A DNA stretch of 64,000 nt from Cyanophora paradoxa (GCA_004431415.1 QPMI01000101.1:186001-250000), one strand, 5' to 3'; shown: positions 34,101 to 45,301, counted from the first letter of the stretch. A program made the numbers and translations. The notes: generated by a model not told the origin, from the sequence alone.

Positions 34101-35355
34101 AGCTTGAGGGCGGCCTTGGCCTCCTGCGCCGAGGCGCCGTCCTTGATGGCCTGCTTCATGGCGGCCACCATCGCCGCCTTGGCGACGACCGCCGCCCCGC
34201 TGCCGGCCGCCTGCGCCTTGGCCGCCGCCGCCACCGCCGCCTTCACCACGTCCTTCGGCGCCCCGGCCGCCGCCGCCGCCTTCATCGCCTCCCGCACCTG
34301 GGAAACGAGGAGTTCAGAACCCCTTGGCGCACGGTCGCGCTCGCAAGAGCCTCCCAGCGCACCGCGGCGTCCTTGGTGAGCGCCGCCGCCGCCTCCTTGA
34401 CGGCCACCGCCTTCTCCGCCGCGAGCGCCGCCTTCTCCGCCGCCTTCTCCATCTCCGCCGCCGGCTTGTTCGCAGCTTTCGCCTTGGCCGCCGCCGCGAT
34501 CGCCGCCTGCACCGCCTGCGCCGCGGGGGAGCGGCTCAGGCGGGTGCACGGGGAACGCGGGGGCGGCGGGGAGGGCGGGCCTTGGCGGCCTTGGTGGTGT
34601 CGTCGGGGTGGGTGCGGGCGGCGGCGAGGACGGCGGCCTTGACGACGTCGGGCGGGATGCCGGCCGCCTTGGCCGCCTGCAGCGCCTCCTGCGCCCCCTT
34701 GCTCGCCGCCAGCTCCTTCAGCGCCCCCTTGAGCCCCGCCTCCGAGGGGCCCGCCTTGGTCGCCACCGGGGCCTGGGGGGCGTGAGGGGCGGCCGGGGGC
34801 GGGGCGGGCGGAGGGCGGGGCCGACCTTGCCGGCCCCCGCCTCGAGGGCCGCCGCCTTCTTCAGAGTCGCCTGCGCCGCCTGCGCGGCGGGGCGAGGGTG
34901 AGCAGAGCCCCGGCGCGCGGCGCGGCCGGCATCGGGCGCGCCTGCGACGACTGCGAGGGGGCTTTGGCGCCGCCGCCGCCGCCGCCGTCGAGGTCGTCGT
35001 CGTCGTCGTCGTCGCCGCCGCCGGCGTCCAGCTTGCCGCCGGCCCTGGCGCCTTGCCGGCCGCCCTGCTCGCCTCCAGCAGGCCGGCGATCTCCGAGTCG
35101 ATGGGGTCCGTCTCGTCGTCCGCGTCCGCAGCGGAGGCCGAGGGGCGGCCGGCGCGGGGCGCCGCCCTTGGCCGCCGCCTCGAAGGCCGCCTGGGCGGCG
35201 CGCGCCGCGGCCGCCTGCGCCTCCGCCGCGTCCCCGGCGAGGTGCGCCGCAACCTGCGACGGCCCGCCTCGGCCGGGGGCGGCGGCGGCGGCCCCGCGGG
35301 GGCGGGGCGGACCTGCTTGGAGGCGAAGGCGACGGCAGCCTTGTGCGCGGCAACC

Positions 35356-35387
<32 letters not shown>

Positions 35388-38300
35388 CCCCTTGCCCACC
35401 GCGACGGCCGCGGCGAGCTTGGAGCGGGCGGCGATCTCCCCGGCGGCCGCCACCTCGGTGGCGCGGGCGGCGTCCCTGGCGACGCCGGCCAGCTCCGTCG
35501 CGCGCGCCACCGCGCTGCCCACCGCCGTCCCGTCCTCCTCCAAGAGCTGCCGCGGGAGCGCGCGTTCAGTGGAGGGGCGGCGCGCAGCAGCGCGGGCGGG
35601 GCGGGGCGGGGCGGGGCGTGCCTTGAAGGAGCTGGGGACGGGCGGGGGCGACTCGAGGGCGAAGTCGCCCTTGAGGAGGGGCGACGCCGCCGCCTCCTCC
35701 ACCGCCCCCTGCAGCGCCCCGCCGCCGCCTTCGCCGCCGCCGCCGCCGCCGCCGCCTCGTCGGCCGCCGCCGTCGCAGCCGCCACGAGCTTCTCGGCCGC
35801 CGCCGTCTTGTCGGTCGCCTCCTGCTGGAGGGCCGGCGCCGCCTTGGCCGGCGCCTTGGCAGCCGCCTTGGCCGCCGCCTCGCCGGCTGCCTTGGCCGCC
35901 TTCGCCTTGGCGTCGGCCTCCTGCGCCTTGGCCTGCTTGGCGGCGGCGGCCTTGCGGGCCGCCTCGGCCGCCGCGATGCGCTCCTCGAGGCGCTCGGCGA
36001 GGCGGCGCGCCGCCTCCGTCTGCCGCGCCGCCTCCCCCGCCGCCGCCTCCGCCCGCGCCGCGAAGGCCCCCGCGCCGCGACGAACGACGCGAGCGCCTTC
36101 GCCGCGTCCAGCTGCTCCACGCCCGCCGCCGCTGCCGCCGCGGGCGCCGGCGCCGCGGCGGCCCCAGCCTTGGCCGGCGCGACCGGCTCCAGCTTGGCCG
36201 GTGCGATCGGCGCTGACTTGGCCGGCCCGACCGGCGCCGCCTTGACCGGTGCGCCGGCAGCCGCCTTGGGATCCGCCGCGCCGGCGCCGGAACCGGCGGT
36301 CGGCGCCGAGACGGCCGGCGCCGAGGCGGCCCGCAGCGCCGCGAGGAGCTCCTTGGGGCCGGGGGCGGCTTCAGGCGCGCCATCAGCGCGGAGAGGTCGG
36401 ATGCGGAGGCAAGGGGCGGGGCGGGGGAGAGGGCGCCGCTGGCGCCGGCGTGGGCGAGCAGCGCCTCCGCCGAGGCGCCCTTGAGCACGTCGTGCACCTC
36501 GGGGCCCTGCGCGGGGTCGGAGGCGGCCAGAGAGGGGCCGCGGGGCGGGCGCGGGGACCTCGCTGGGGGCGTCCACCGCGGCGGCCTCAGCGTCGGCCTC
36601 TGCGTCGGCGTCGGCGTCGGCGAGCGCCTGCGCGGCGTCATCGAGCTGGAGGGCCTTGGCGGGGGCGGCGCCCAGCCGCGCCAGCCCCGCCTTCAGCTCC
36701 TCCACCGAGAGCGCCCTCGCCGAGGCCGCCGCCGCCGCCTTCTCCGCCTTGCCCGCCGACGACGAGGAGGAGGACGGGACCGCCTTGTCGGGGGAGGGGG
36801 AGGGGGCGGGGGGCGCCTCCTTGAGGGGCCCGAGGGCCCCCGCGATGTACGAGCCGAGGTCGTCGATGCCGTGGAAGCCGGACTTGGCCGGCGCCGCCGG
36901 CTGCGCCCCCGCCACGCGGTCAGCGAGAGCAGGATCACGAGAGCTCGAGAGCGACGCGGGGCGCGCCTTGCCGGCGAGCTTGACCTGCGCGTTCTGCATG
37001 CTCCCGATGTCCTTGATGAGCTTGAGGAGGCCCTTGGAGAGGCCCTTGGCGGGCGGCGCGGCCTTGCCGCAGCCGGCCTTGCCCTTGCCCGCCTTGCACG
37101 CCTTCGCCTTGGCCGCCTTCGCCTTCGCCCGCTGCTTTTGGAGCACGGCGAACCACTGCTCGGCCGCCTTCTCCGCCCACCGCGCGTCCGGCTCCGGGCA
37201 GGGGGTCGGGGCGGGGCACTTGGGCGCGGCGCGGGCGACGGCGGCGGCGAGCTCCTTGGCGGAGCAGCCGCCGCGGTGGCCGTCCTCGACGGCGTCCTCG
37301 ACGATCTCGCGCAGCTGCTCCTCCGAGAAGCTCGCCGGGCACTTCACCGGCGGCGGCGGCGCCGGGCACTTGGGCGGCGGCGGCGGCGCCGGGCACGCCG
37401 GCGGCTTCGGGATCAGCTGCCTGGCGAGCGCCTCCAGCTGCCCGCCCAAGTCCTTCAGCGAGATGCTGATGCTCGGCGGCTCCTGAGGGAGAAGACGGAG
37501 GAGCGTGAGTCGGGGGCGAGGCGGGGCGGGAGGGCGGGGCCGGCTGCGGGGCCGCGCACCGGGGGCGCGATGAGGCGGTGGAAGTCGAGGTCGGCGATGG
37601 CCTCCGAGGCCGCCTTCGCCACCGCCTGCGACACCGTCTTCGCCGCGAGCTGCCGCGGGGCCCCGCCGCGTCAGGCCCCAGCGCTCGCTCGCTCGCTCGG
37701 GCTGCGGCGGGCGCACGCGGGCGCGGCCCTCGGCGTCGGCCTCGGCCTCGGCGCGGATGGCGTCGAGCGAGGCCACGCGCGCCGCCTCCACCGCCCGCCC
37801 CGCCGCCGCCTCCGCCGCCGCCGCCGCCGCCAACGCCGACTTGGCCTCCAGCGCCTGCTCCGGGTCAACAGGACGTCGGCATGAGCCTCGGAGGAGAGCG
37901 CGGGCGCGGGCCGGACCCGCGACTCGGCGGCCTCGGCCATGGCGAGCTTGGCCAACTCCCCGTTCATGGTCTCCCCCGTGTGCGCCGCCCGCTCGCTCGC
38001 CTCGAGCTGCGCCGCCCGCCCGCTCTGCCTCGGCGGGGCGCGTCTGCGCGGGGCGCCCGCACCTTCTCCTGCGCGACGGCCTTCGCCGCGGCGGCCGCCT
38101 TCGAGAGGCGCGCGGCTTCCTCGGCGGTGCCGGCGGCGCGCGCGGCGGCGGCCTCGGCGGCGGCCACGGCGCGGGCCTCCTCGGCCGCGTGGAATCCCTG
38201 CGCAGCGCGCGCCACGGCGATGGTCCGCACGATGGCCGCCGCTTTTGCCGCCATCACCTCCGCGTCCTCCTTGACCGGCGTCGGGCCGGCCTGCGCCGCC

Positions 38301-38839
38301 GCCGCCGCCGCCTCCGCCAGCGCCGCCAGCGCCTGGGGCTCGGCCGCCTTGCTCGCCGGGGCCGCCGCGACGGGGGTCGGCAGCTTGCCGGGCATCGCTT
38401 TGCTCGCCCCCGCCTTCGAAAGTGCGTCCTCCGAGGAACCTGCCTTGGCCGGGGCGGCCTTGGAGGGATCCGCCTTCGCCGGCGCGGGCTCAGAGGGACC
38501 CGCCTTGGCCGGGGCGGCCTTGGAGGGATCCGCCTTCGCCGGCGCGGTCTTGGAGACGTCTTTATTCGGTTGCGCTGCCTTGGAGGGCCCGGCCTTGGGC
38601 TCGGGCGTCCGCTTGGCCTCGGCGAGGAAGGCCTTCAGCTTCGCCAGCACGGCTGCCTTCTTCTCATCCAGCAGAGCGGCCGAGCTACCGACCACGGGCT
38701 TTGCTTTCGCGGTAGGCGCGTTCTTGTCCAGCGACTCATCGTCGTCGCGGTCGTCGTCGTCGCGCTCGTCCGCCGGCGGCTTGTCGAGCGCGGGCTTCGC
38801 GGCGCTGGGCCCCGCGCTCGTGCTTGCCTCGCCGGGCAT
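31113..38839 (-). CDS. Very large Ala/Lys-rich protein with repeated CCG cysteine modules
   Basis: No family recognised. The ATG at 38839 (MPGEASTSAGPS) opens a gene of about 7.7 kb with many short introns, encoding about 2,000 residues by rough reading, ending ...QPPQGAAPSI at 31113. No signal peptide, so probably intracellular. The N-part has an acidic patch (DERDDDDRDDDESLDK) and 20-residue Ala/Lys/Pro repeats. Most of the rest is helix-forming Ala/Lys/Glu sequence with recurring PxDVVKAAVxAAA units. Cysteines are clustered: a proline-spaced set near 37340-37400 (CPAPPPPPKCPAPPPP), and modules around 33750 (FCCGEGCAGGAPKW), 33285 (FCCGEECAGALAQW), 32783 (LCCGDKCLP) and a related one at 32236-32285 (CTRGGAGPAWKPEYC). 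A Cys-poor, more globular-looking piece reads FHGIDDLGSYIAGALGPLKE. A scaffold, cortical/cytoskeletal or stress-protective role is possible but unproven. Exon boundaries are approximate. Confidence 0.65.
38441..38560 (-). repeat. 60-bp tandem duplication coding a 20-residue repeat
   Basis: 38441-38500 and 38501-38560 are near-identical and in frame in exon 1 of the large Ala/Lys-rich gene. Each encodes a unit of the form KAxPSxxAPAKADPSKAAPA. The low divergence suggests a recent duplication. Confidence 0.85.
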
Positions 38840-39448
38840 ATCGCTTCCTGCAATCCTATCGGCCGGCGGACATGGAAGTTATCTGCCACCCAGCTAGTCG
38901 CCGCGGCTCGCGGCTCGCTCTTCGCTGCGGCGCGGTTGTTCTTTTGCTCACAAAGCTGCTGCAGTGCTCGCCGCGTGCGCGGTCCTACTAGGCTACCTGC
39001 ACAAGACTTCACCAGCGTCTTTACCAGCAGCAGAAGAAACGTGTACCCCGGACAAAACAGGTTACAGGTGTTAGCTTGCTGCAGCCAGGCTGCAGCCCAA
39101 CAAGACTACGCGTTTTAGAATCTGCGGAATCAATAAGAATTACACGGGAACACCGGGGCAGGATCGCCTTGGCGCACACAATCTGGACCCGTGCTCGCGC
39201 GTGACTACAACTGCAATATCCGCATAGGGTTGCCGTACTGCCAGCGATCGAACGCCTTGCCATTGGAAGGCGGGGGTGCTTCGGCGCTAGGCCTCGACTA
39301 GGAGCGGCTGAGCGCGACGGAGCGCGCACGCGCGCACACGCGCGCTGCAGAAGCAGCTTGAATCCGTGAGCCGGTACGCGCAGCGGCTGCCCCAGCGCTA
39401 GCTCCTTAAGCGGGCTTTGAGGCCGCGCCGTCCAGGGGAGGCCAATCG
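38840..39448. promoter_or_regulatory. Divergent intergenic region (large gene/methyltransferase)
   Basis: 609 bp between opposed ATGs. It holds an alternating 'gcgcacgcgcgcacacgcgcgc' stretch near 39325, a possible Z-DNA-forming sequence. No gene seen. Confidence 0.4.
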
Positions 39449-40432
39449 ATGGAGGACGACGGGTCGATCTGCTCGTTATTCGCGTCGGAGGAGCGGGAAG
39501 CGATCGAGGAGAAGAGCTTCAGCGTGGCCGGCGTCACGGTGCACGTCGCGGCCGTCCCGAGCCACTTCCAACACGGCGGCGCGACGGCCATCATGCTCTG
39601 GCCAGCCAGCTCCATCCTTAACCAATGCGCGCGCCCTTGCTCCCTCGGCCTCCCTCGAGCTCAACGCTACCCGCTGATACCGATGCCTCTGCGCAGTCCT
39701 CGCGGCGGCGGCGGAGGAGCTGCGGCGGAGCGAGCGGATGCTGGAGCTGGGCGCCGGCGTGGGTCTGAACGCCATTGTGGCCGCGAAACTCCTGCCCGGC
39801 GTGCGGGTCGTGGCGACGGACGGGGAGGAAGAGTCCGTGGCGCTCATCGAGCGGAACCTGCGCCGCAACGGCGTCGAGGCGCAGTGCGTGGCGCGCGCCC
39901 TCCGCTGGGGCCGCCCCGAGGCCCGCGCCTTCGCCGCCGAGCTCGCCGCCTCCGCCTCCGCGCCCACCTTCGACCACGTGGTCGGGAGCGACCTCATGTG
40001 CGACCCCCCGGCCCCTCCCCTTACCACCCACTCCCCCATTCCCCCTCGCCCCTTCGCCCCTCCGCCTCTCCTAACCCTGAGCTGCCCAGATACTCACCGG
40101 GGTCCTTGTACCCCCTCTTCGACACGGTGGACGAGCTCCTCGCAGGGCGTACCCCCGACCCCGCTCCCGCCCCTCGAGTGGACGCAGAGAAAGCACTCTA
40201 CCGGGAGTCGAGCCTGCGGGAGGCGGTGGCGGCGCTGCGGGCCGGCCCCTGCTTCGTGCTCGCGTACACGACGCGGGGCGTCCCTGACGACGAGGTGCCC
40301 CGCGCCGCTGCGGCGGCCGGCTTCCCGGCCTGCCTGCGCGTCCCCATCGACGCGGCGAGCTTCGAGTACAGCGGGAACCGGCGGCTCACGCACCTCCTCG
40401 TCTTCCCCCGCGCCGCCCCGGGCCTGGAATGA
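39449..40432 (+). CDS. METTL21-type protein lysine methyltransferase
   Basis: A seven-beta-strand, SAM-dependent methyltransferase of family 16 (METTL21/FAM86 type), which methylate lysines on chaperones, eEF or other proteins. Three exons. The first (ATG 39449) gives a short head, a small sheet (SFSVAGVTVHVAAVPSHFQ) and the family's ..AIMLWPAS motif. The second has LAAAAEELRRSERMLELGAG with SAM motif I LELGAGVGLNAI, the acidic strand VVATDGEEESVALIERNLRR and FDHVVGSDLI. The third supplies YSPGSLYPLFDTVDELLAG, the helical part with FVLAYTTRGVPDDE and the last strand RRLTHLLVF. The stop is at 40430-40432. Intron 1 has no GT in a usable place and appears to use a GC donor near 39603. The substrate cannot be predicted. 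Confidence 0.85.
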   Translation: MEDDGSICSLFASEEREAIEEKSFSVAGVTVHVAAVPSHFQHGGATAIMLWPASSILNQCARPCSLGLPRAQRYPLIPMPLRSPRGGGGGAAAERADAGAGRRRGSERHCGRETPARRAGRGDGRGGRVRGAHRAEPAPQRRRGAVRGARPPLGPPRGPRLRRRARRLRLRAHLRPRGRERPHVRPPGPSPYHPLPHSPSPLRPSASPNPELPRYSPGSLYPLFDTVDELLAGRTPDPAPAPRVDAEKALYRESSLREAVAALRAGPCFVLAYTTRGVPDDEVPRAAAAAGFPACLRVPIDAASFEYSGNRRLTHLLVFPRAAPGLE

Positions 40433-41013
40433 ATTCGAAACTTAAGCTAAATCCTAAAGAAGCTGATCATGATCATGCGCACGAGTCGACGTCTTGGATT
40501 CGGAGCCCCGAACGCGCTCCCGGCTAGCGCCACTCAGCGGAGCGTGTGCTAGCTATAGGCGGATATACGCAGGAAAGGAAGAGAATAGGAGTCGAATCGG
40601 CTGCATTCAAGCACATGAGCCTCATATCTACTCCAGATACGATATACAAGAATTCAACAGCGCAAAGTCTGGACTGATCATGAACAAGCAGACGATCGCA
40701 AAACGAGAGAAAGCAAACCCCAGACTGACGGGAACAACAGCTAATCTGTACGAACCAAGAACCCAAGAGAAGCTAGATACCCAAACTGATTCGAAGCGTA
40801 TTATGCAGGTGCCAGTCTCTGCCGGCTTGATAACGCCGGGCGCGGCGAGAGGGGAAAACTGGCGGGACATGACTCGAAAGACTACCTAGACATTAAAAAA
40901 CTGCAGGTGAAAACGATTATGCGACTGGACCCGAAAGCTCGTCGAGAAGAGGGAAGCGGGGCGAAGCGCGATGACCGGCTACGCTCCTACAGCTAGCTGG
41001 GGGGCCGAGTGCT
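40433..41013. other. Convergent intergenic region
   Basis: AT-richer DNA with GATCATGATCATG near 40465. Open frames here are short, overlap on both strands and show no protein-like features. No gene supported. Confidence 0.45.
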
Positions 41014-41258
41014 TCACTCGAACTCGCCGTCCTCCTCGTCGTAGTCCTCGGAGGCGGCCGGAGTCACGGGAGAGTCGGCCCCAACGTGGAACGCGAGCGC
41101 TGAAGGAACCGTGAGTTGCGCCGAGTCCTTGAAATAGACGGGCGGGGCGGCTCACCGTCGGCGAGAGAAATGGGCTCCGGCTTGGAGCGCGAGGAGCGCT
41201 CCTTCTCCAACTCCTCCCCGACGGTGGTCCGCTCGAAGTTGTAGCCGCTGATGAACAT
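41014..41258 (-). CDS. Small acidic-tailed protein, 62 residues
   Basis: Two exons (41258-41156 and 41099-41014) joined by a 55-bp GT-AG intron with phase preserved. The protein starts MFISGYNFERTTVGEELEKE, continues with a charged middle (RSSRSKPEPISLAD) and ends in SEDYDEEDGEFE. A TAA lies directly upstream of the ATG in frame, supporting this start, though an extra 5' exon cannot be excluded. No family is recognised; the acidic C-terminus suggests a binding partner or assembly factor role at most. Confidence 0.5.
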
Positions 41259-41431
41259 TTAGTCACCGTCTGGATCAGTCGGGGCGCGTCGCCTCGCCAG
41301 ATTCTATGATCATGGCGTCACCTCCTAGCCTGTGGGGCATAAACCCACCTGATAAACATATCGGGCATAAATCCACCCTCGCTATCGCCTCCCGCATGGA
41401 ACGTGAGGAAATCCTGTCGCACAATCAGCAA

Positions 41432-42068
41432 TTACATCGCGGCGACTGGCACACTCATGATCACCTCCAGAGTCGACGCCTCGGCCTTCACGCTTGGGTC
41501 CTCAACTTCATCGTCGCTGCGCCTACCGGTCAGAGCAATCCGGTGGGAGGAAGAGAAAGAAAAAAGAAGGCAATCTAGGAGTGGCAGCTTGGCCGTAGCC
41601 GCAAACGGTTTGCAGAAGTTCGCGGCCTACGTACGCGTCCTATCCGCCAAATTGAGGACTTCGGCTTTAAATAAAGAGCAAGCTGGGTGTCGTAATGGAG
41701 CTAAACCTAAGATTTCAGTCTGGCGGATAGAGTACGTGGTGGTCCCGGAGGGAGCGCAGGAGACTCTGAGGAGAGTGGCCGGACAGACGAAAGATTGAAA
41801 CAACGGATAGCAGCGGCGAGGGCGAAGGGATCGCCGGAAGGCGGGAAACGCACTTCCAGTCGACCAGCTTTTCGTCGGCCGTCGGCTCCCGCGAAGCGTT
41901 CATGCGGATGCCCGTGCTGGCGAAGATGAAGCGACGAGTGCTGGCCTCGAAGAGAGTCCTGCGCACCGCGGGCCTAGCCGACCGAACGGGCGCCTTGACC
42001 AAGAGCGAAGCCGAGGTCGCGACGGACCCAACACGATCTACGACCGGAAGGCTAGAGACGAACGCCAT
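41432..42068 (-). CDS. Probable plastid-targeted protein of unknown function
   Basis: Exon 1 (42068-41854, ATG) begins MAFVSSLPVVDRVGSVATSA and continues Ser/Ala/Val/Arg-rich with almost no acidic residues, then ASTRRFIFASTGIRMNASRE. This is a classic plastid transit peptide, with Phe at position 3 as in glaucophyte muroplast precursors. The mature part starts near EPTADEKLVDW and continues through a GT-AG intron into KVSCAPSGTTTYSIRQTEIL. Beyond that the splicing is ambiguous. One solution runs on to a last exon SDDEVEDPSVKAEASTLEVI and a stop at 41432, but an alternative reading frame for the middle exon is also plausible. Function unknown. This gene is the main evidence that the organism is photosynthetic or keeps a plastid. 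Confidence 0.55.
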
Positions 42069-42221
42069 GGTGAAGCCTGGCCGTTTGGGGGGCCGATGAT
42101 CGAATGATGTACGCGTACAGGTTAGCCGACTGTACCCGTGCGCGTCCAGGCTGAGTGGCAAGCTCAGTGGCAGGCTAGCCGACGGTTATCGCGTCTAACC
42201 GTTTGCAAGCGCAGATGGATC

Positions 42222-42310
42222 TTTGGATCTCCCACCGGCAACGGCGCCCGACACCGCAAGCTTTGGATCTCCCACCGGCAACGGCGCCTGGCACCGCATG
42301 CGCAAGCTTT
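42222..42310. repeat. ~40-bp tandem repeat, two copies
   Basis: Unit beginning tttggatctcccaccggcaa, with length 40 in the first copy and about 46 in the second (insertion near 'gcatgcg'), followed by a partial third. It lies between the formaldehyde-dehydrogenase-like gene and the plastid protein gene. Confidence 0.75.
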
Positions 42311-42565
42311 GGAAGCGCCCGCCGGGGCGCCGGCCGGCCGCGGCGCGGCGCCCGCGGGCCCGGTCACGGGTGCGCGCCGGCCCCTCGACGTCGCCGAGCC
42401 GCCGAGCCGCCGTATGCTGATATCGAGTTCTTAGTACGTATACAGGGGCGCCGGCCTGGGCCGGGGCCGGTATTTTTAATTACACGCAGCGGCCGTACAT
42501 GTACATGCGCATGCGGATGGCACACTGCAATCGGCCCGGGAGCAGCTTGGGTGCTAGCTGGAGGC

Positions 42566-45301
42566 CTAGAGGGGGGAGGTGACGGCCGCAACGGCGGTGG
42601 CGGCGGCGCTGCCCTCGCCCGTGGCGGGGACGGGGGCGGGTCCGGAGCTCGAGGCGGGAGCGGATGCGGAGAGGGCGGCGCGCTCGGCCTCGTTGCAGTC
42701 GAGGAGGATCTTGACGGCGCCGTCCCGGTGGTGTGCGAACTTGTCGTAAGCCTCCACCGCCTGAGCAAGGGGGCTTAGGCGGGAGGGGCGGGCCGGCGGG
42801 GGGCGGGGGGCGGGGGCGGGCCTTGCCGAAGGGCATGCGGTGCGTGACGATGAAGGTCGGGTCGAAGCGGCCCTCCCGAATGAGCCCCAGCAGCGTCCGC
42901 CAGTACCTGCCCGGACCCGCGCTCGAGGCGCCGCCCCCGAGGCGCGCGGCTCGAGCGGCGCCGGCGCGCACTTCTGCACGAAGACCTGGGCGCGAGGCAG
43001 GGCGAGGTGAGAGGGGCGGGGCGGGGCGCCGTTGGGCGGGGCGGGCGGGCCTGGCCGCCGGCCATGGAGAGGCCCTTCTCCATGAAGGCCCCGATGGGGA
43101 AGGAGTGCGTCGTCGCGAAGTAGTCCCCTGCCGCACCCCCCTCCCTAAGACCCAACGCAAAGGCGGGGCGGGGCGGGGCGGGGCGGGGCGGACCGATGAG
43201 GACGCAGCGGCCGTTCTTGCGGGCGGCGACGATCATCTCCGCCACGATGTCGCACGCGTCCGTCTCCAGCTGCGCGCGCAGTCGGGGGGCGCTCGGAAAG
43301 CCGGCCGCCTCGGAGCTCCAACGGGGGCAACGCGCCTTGAGGACGGTCATGAGCGTGTGGGAGAGGGACTTGGGGAACCTGAACCCCGCGCAGTCGATGC
43401 AGACCTGCCGGGGCGCGTGTCAGGCCCGCGCAGCCGCGGCGTTGGGGGGCTCGGAGGGCGCGCGTCGATGCCGCCGGGGACGCGCTCGTGCAGCGCCTTC
43501 GACACGTCCACGTCTGCGCCGGCGTGAGGCCTGCTCGAAGGCGGCTCGTTGGGATTCGAGGGGCGGACCGGTGGCGTTGAGGGTCTCGACCTTGCCGATG
43601 CGGCTGCGCGCGAGCTCCAGGCGCCCCTCGTCCTGCCCCGCGCGTGAGACGCCGCCCTCCAGGCGGGGGCGGCGGCGCGGCGCCGCCGCGGGGGCGCCTG
43701 GTCGATGAGGAGGACGCGGTTCGCCCCGCGCAGGAGCGCCAGCGCCGCCGTCAGCAGGCCCACGGGGCCGGCGCCCTGCCCAGCGTCGGGCGCCAGGAGG
43801 AGGAGGAGGTAACGCGAGCGGCGGACCCAGATCGCGACCGAGTTGGTGTCGGCGGTGACGCCGCCCATCTCCAGCCCGTGCCACGCCGTGCAGGCTGCCC
43901 GTGCCAGGCAGGCGCGAAGGGCCGTCAGGCGGGGCGCGGAGGCGCGGCGGCGGGGGGGATCTAGATCCAAAATTAAAGCGCGCGCGCCGACGTCGCTGAG
44001 CATGATGGCCTTCTCGTCGGGCACGTCGTCTGGCAGCTGCGCCCCCGGCGTGGGGTACGCCTGAGATGGGGGGGGGGGGGGGGGAAGGAGAATCGGAGGG
44101 GAGCGGCAAGCCTTGAGCAAGTTGACGTCGGCGAAGGGTACGCGGGCATACTCCGCCTGCAAGGGCATCACCTCGGGAGAAGGGGGAGGGGGGGGGGGGG
44201 AGGGGGGGATGGGGAGCGCAGGGGTTGCAGGGCGCGCCTGGAGGCCGGCGTACCCGCCCGTCAAGTGAGTGTAGCCGAAGATGCCCCCCATCCGCACTCC
44301 GTACAGGCTCTCGTTCGCGCTGCTCGGGTTCGTGCGGTCGCAGCTCGACATGTACCCCTACGGCCCCGTGAGCGCGCGAGCGGCGTCAGCGGGCGCCTGC
44401 GAGGGCACCTGCTGGCAGTACCAGCAGTCGCCGCAGGCGATGATGGCGCTGATGACGACGCGGTCGCCGGGCTTGACGCCCTTGACATTATCGCTAGCGC
44501 GACCCGGCGGGTGTAAATTGGACGGCGCTGCGGACGGTGCTGAAAGCTCAAGGCGAACCCAATCTTCTCCACCACGCCCACGCCCTCGTGACCTGCAAGT
44601 GTATCCCGTCGGGCGGGACGGGGCAGGGTGTGCCTCGCGATCCCTCGCACCCGTTATGTCCCCAGAATGCATCGGTGAGAAACCCGGCACTTTGTTGAAG
44701 TAGCTGCGACCATAGTCAGAACGCCGACGGGCTTGAAGGCGCCTTCAAATTTTAAAGAGCGGCGGACAAGTGAAGGTCTGAGCCACAGATCGTGCTCTTG
44801 GTCAAGCGAATCTGCGGTCGGGGGAATAGCAATTCAAGATGAAGGCCTAGGGCCGGCGCCGCGGCCGCTGCGGCGCATCGAGCTCCCGCGTGCAGGAAAT
44901 CGAGGCGCCCGGCGAGAGCGCCACGCGCACGATCGCATCGTTCGGCTCGCTAATTCCCGGGCGCGGGACCTCGGCCAAAACCATCTTCTGCGGACGCGCG
45001 CCGCGTGGCGCGGATCGGAGAAGCGAGCGGTCGAGCGCCCTCAAGAGCGCACCTCCTTCCCATGCCACGTACACGCCCTGCGCGAATAGATCAGGCGGTG
45101 GCCCGTGGGCGTGTACCTGCGCGGGCGAGCGCGCACCACATCTTTGCGCCAGAAGCGTCGGGCACGAAATGAGGCGACGTCACCAGCTTCTCTGCGGCCA
45201 CAGGCTGCGCGCGGCGGTTCGAGAGAAGCGCGGGTAGGCGACTCGCAGAGGCGCACCGGGTTGACGAACTTCTCTTCGATGTAGTTGAGGATGCTCGACA
45301 T
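42566..45301 (-). CDS. Zinc-dependent alcohol/formaldehyde dehydrogenase-like enzyme
   Basis: Medium-chain, NAD-dependent dehydrogenase closest to the glutathione-independent formaldehyde dehydrogenase group. The ATG at 45301 (MSSILNYIEEKFVNP) is followed after splicing by ACTWHGKEKMVLAEVPRPGI, SEPNDAIVR, STICGSDLH (catalytic Zn Cys), SGDITGHEGVGVVEKIG (Zn His/Glu), and GVKPGDRVVISAIIACGDCW/YC (structural Zn). MGGIFGYTHLTGGYAGLQ, AEYARVPFADVNLLK, GAGPVGLL (NAD-binding), VDVSKALHERVPGGID, MIVAARKNGRCVLIG, DYFATTHSFPIGAFMEKGLS, YWRTLLGLIREGRFDPTF and AYDKFAHHRDGAVKILLD follow. An Ala/Ser-rich tail ends at 42566. At least four introns use GC donors (44237, 44111, 43050, 42821), three of them with no GT anywhere in the interval. 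Divergent from a zinc transporter with 167 bp between starts. Substrate is inferred from family only. Confidence 0.9.
43162..43191. repeat. (GGGGC)n array in a dehydrogenase intron
   Basis: Six tandem pentamers on the plus strand, CCCCG-type on the coding strand, just inside the intron after GRCVLIG. Confidence 0.85.

Noticed and set aside
31037-38900. Plus-strand open frames running through the large Ala/Lys-rich gene
   Set aside because: They are antisense shadows: Leu/Arg/Pro-rich translations of GCC-rich codons, lacking the clustered Cys and charged pattern of the minus-strand reading.
40494-40889. AT-rich frames between the methyltransferase and the small acidic protein
   Set aside because: Both strands are open by chance, residues are mixed without motif, and no splice or start context is convincing.
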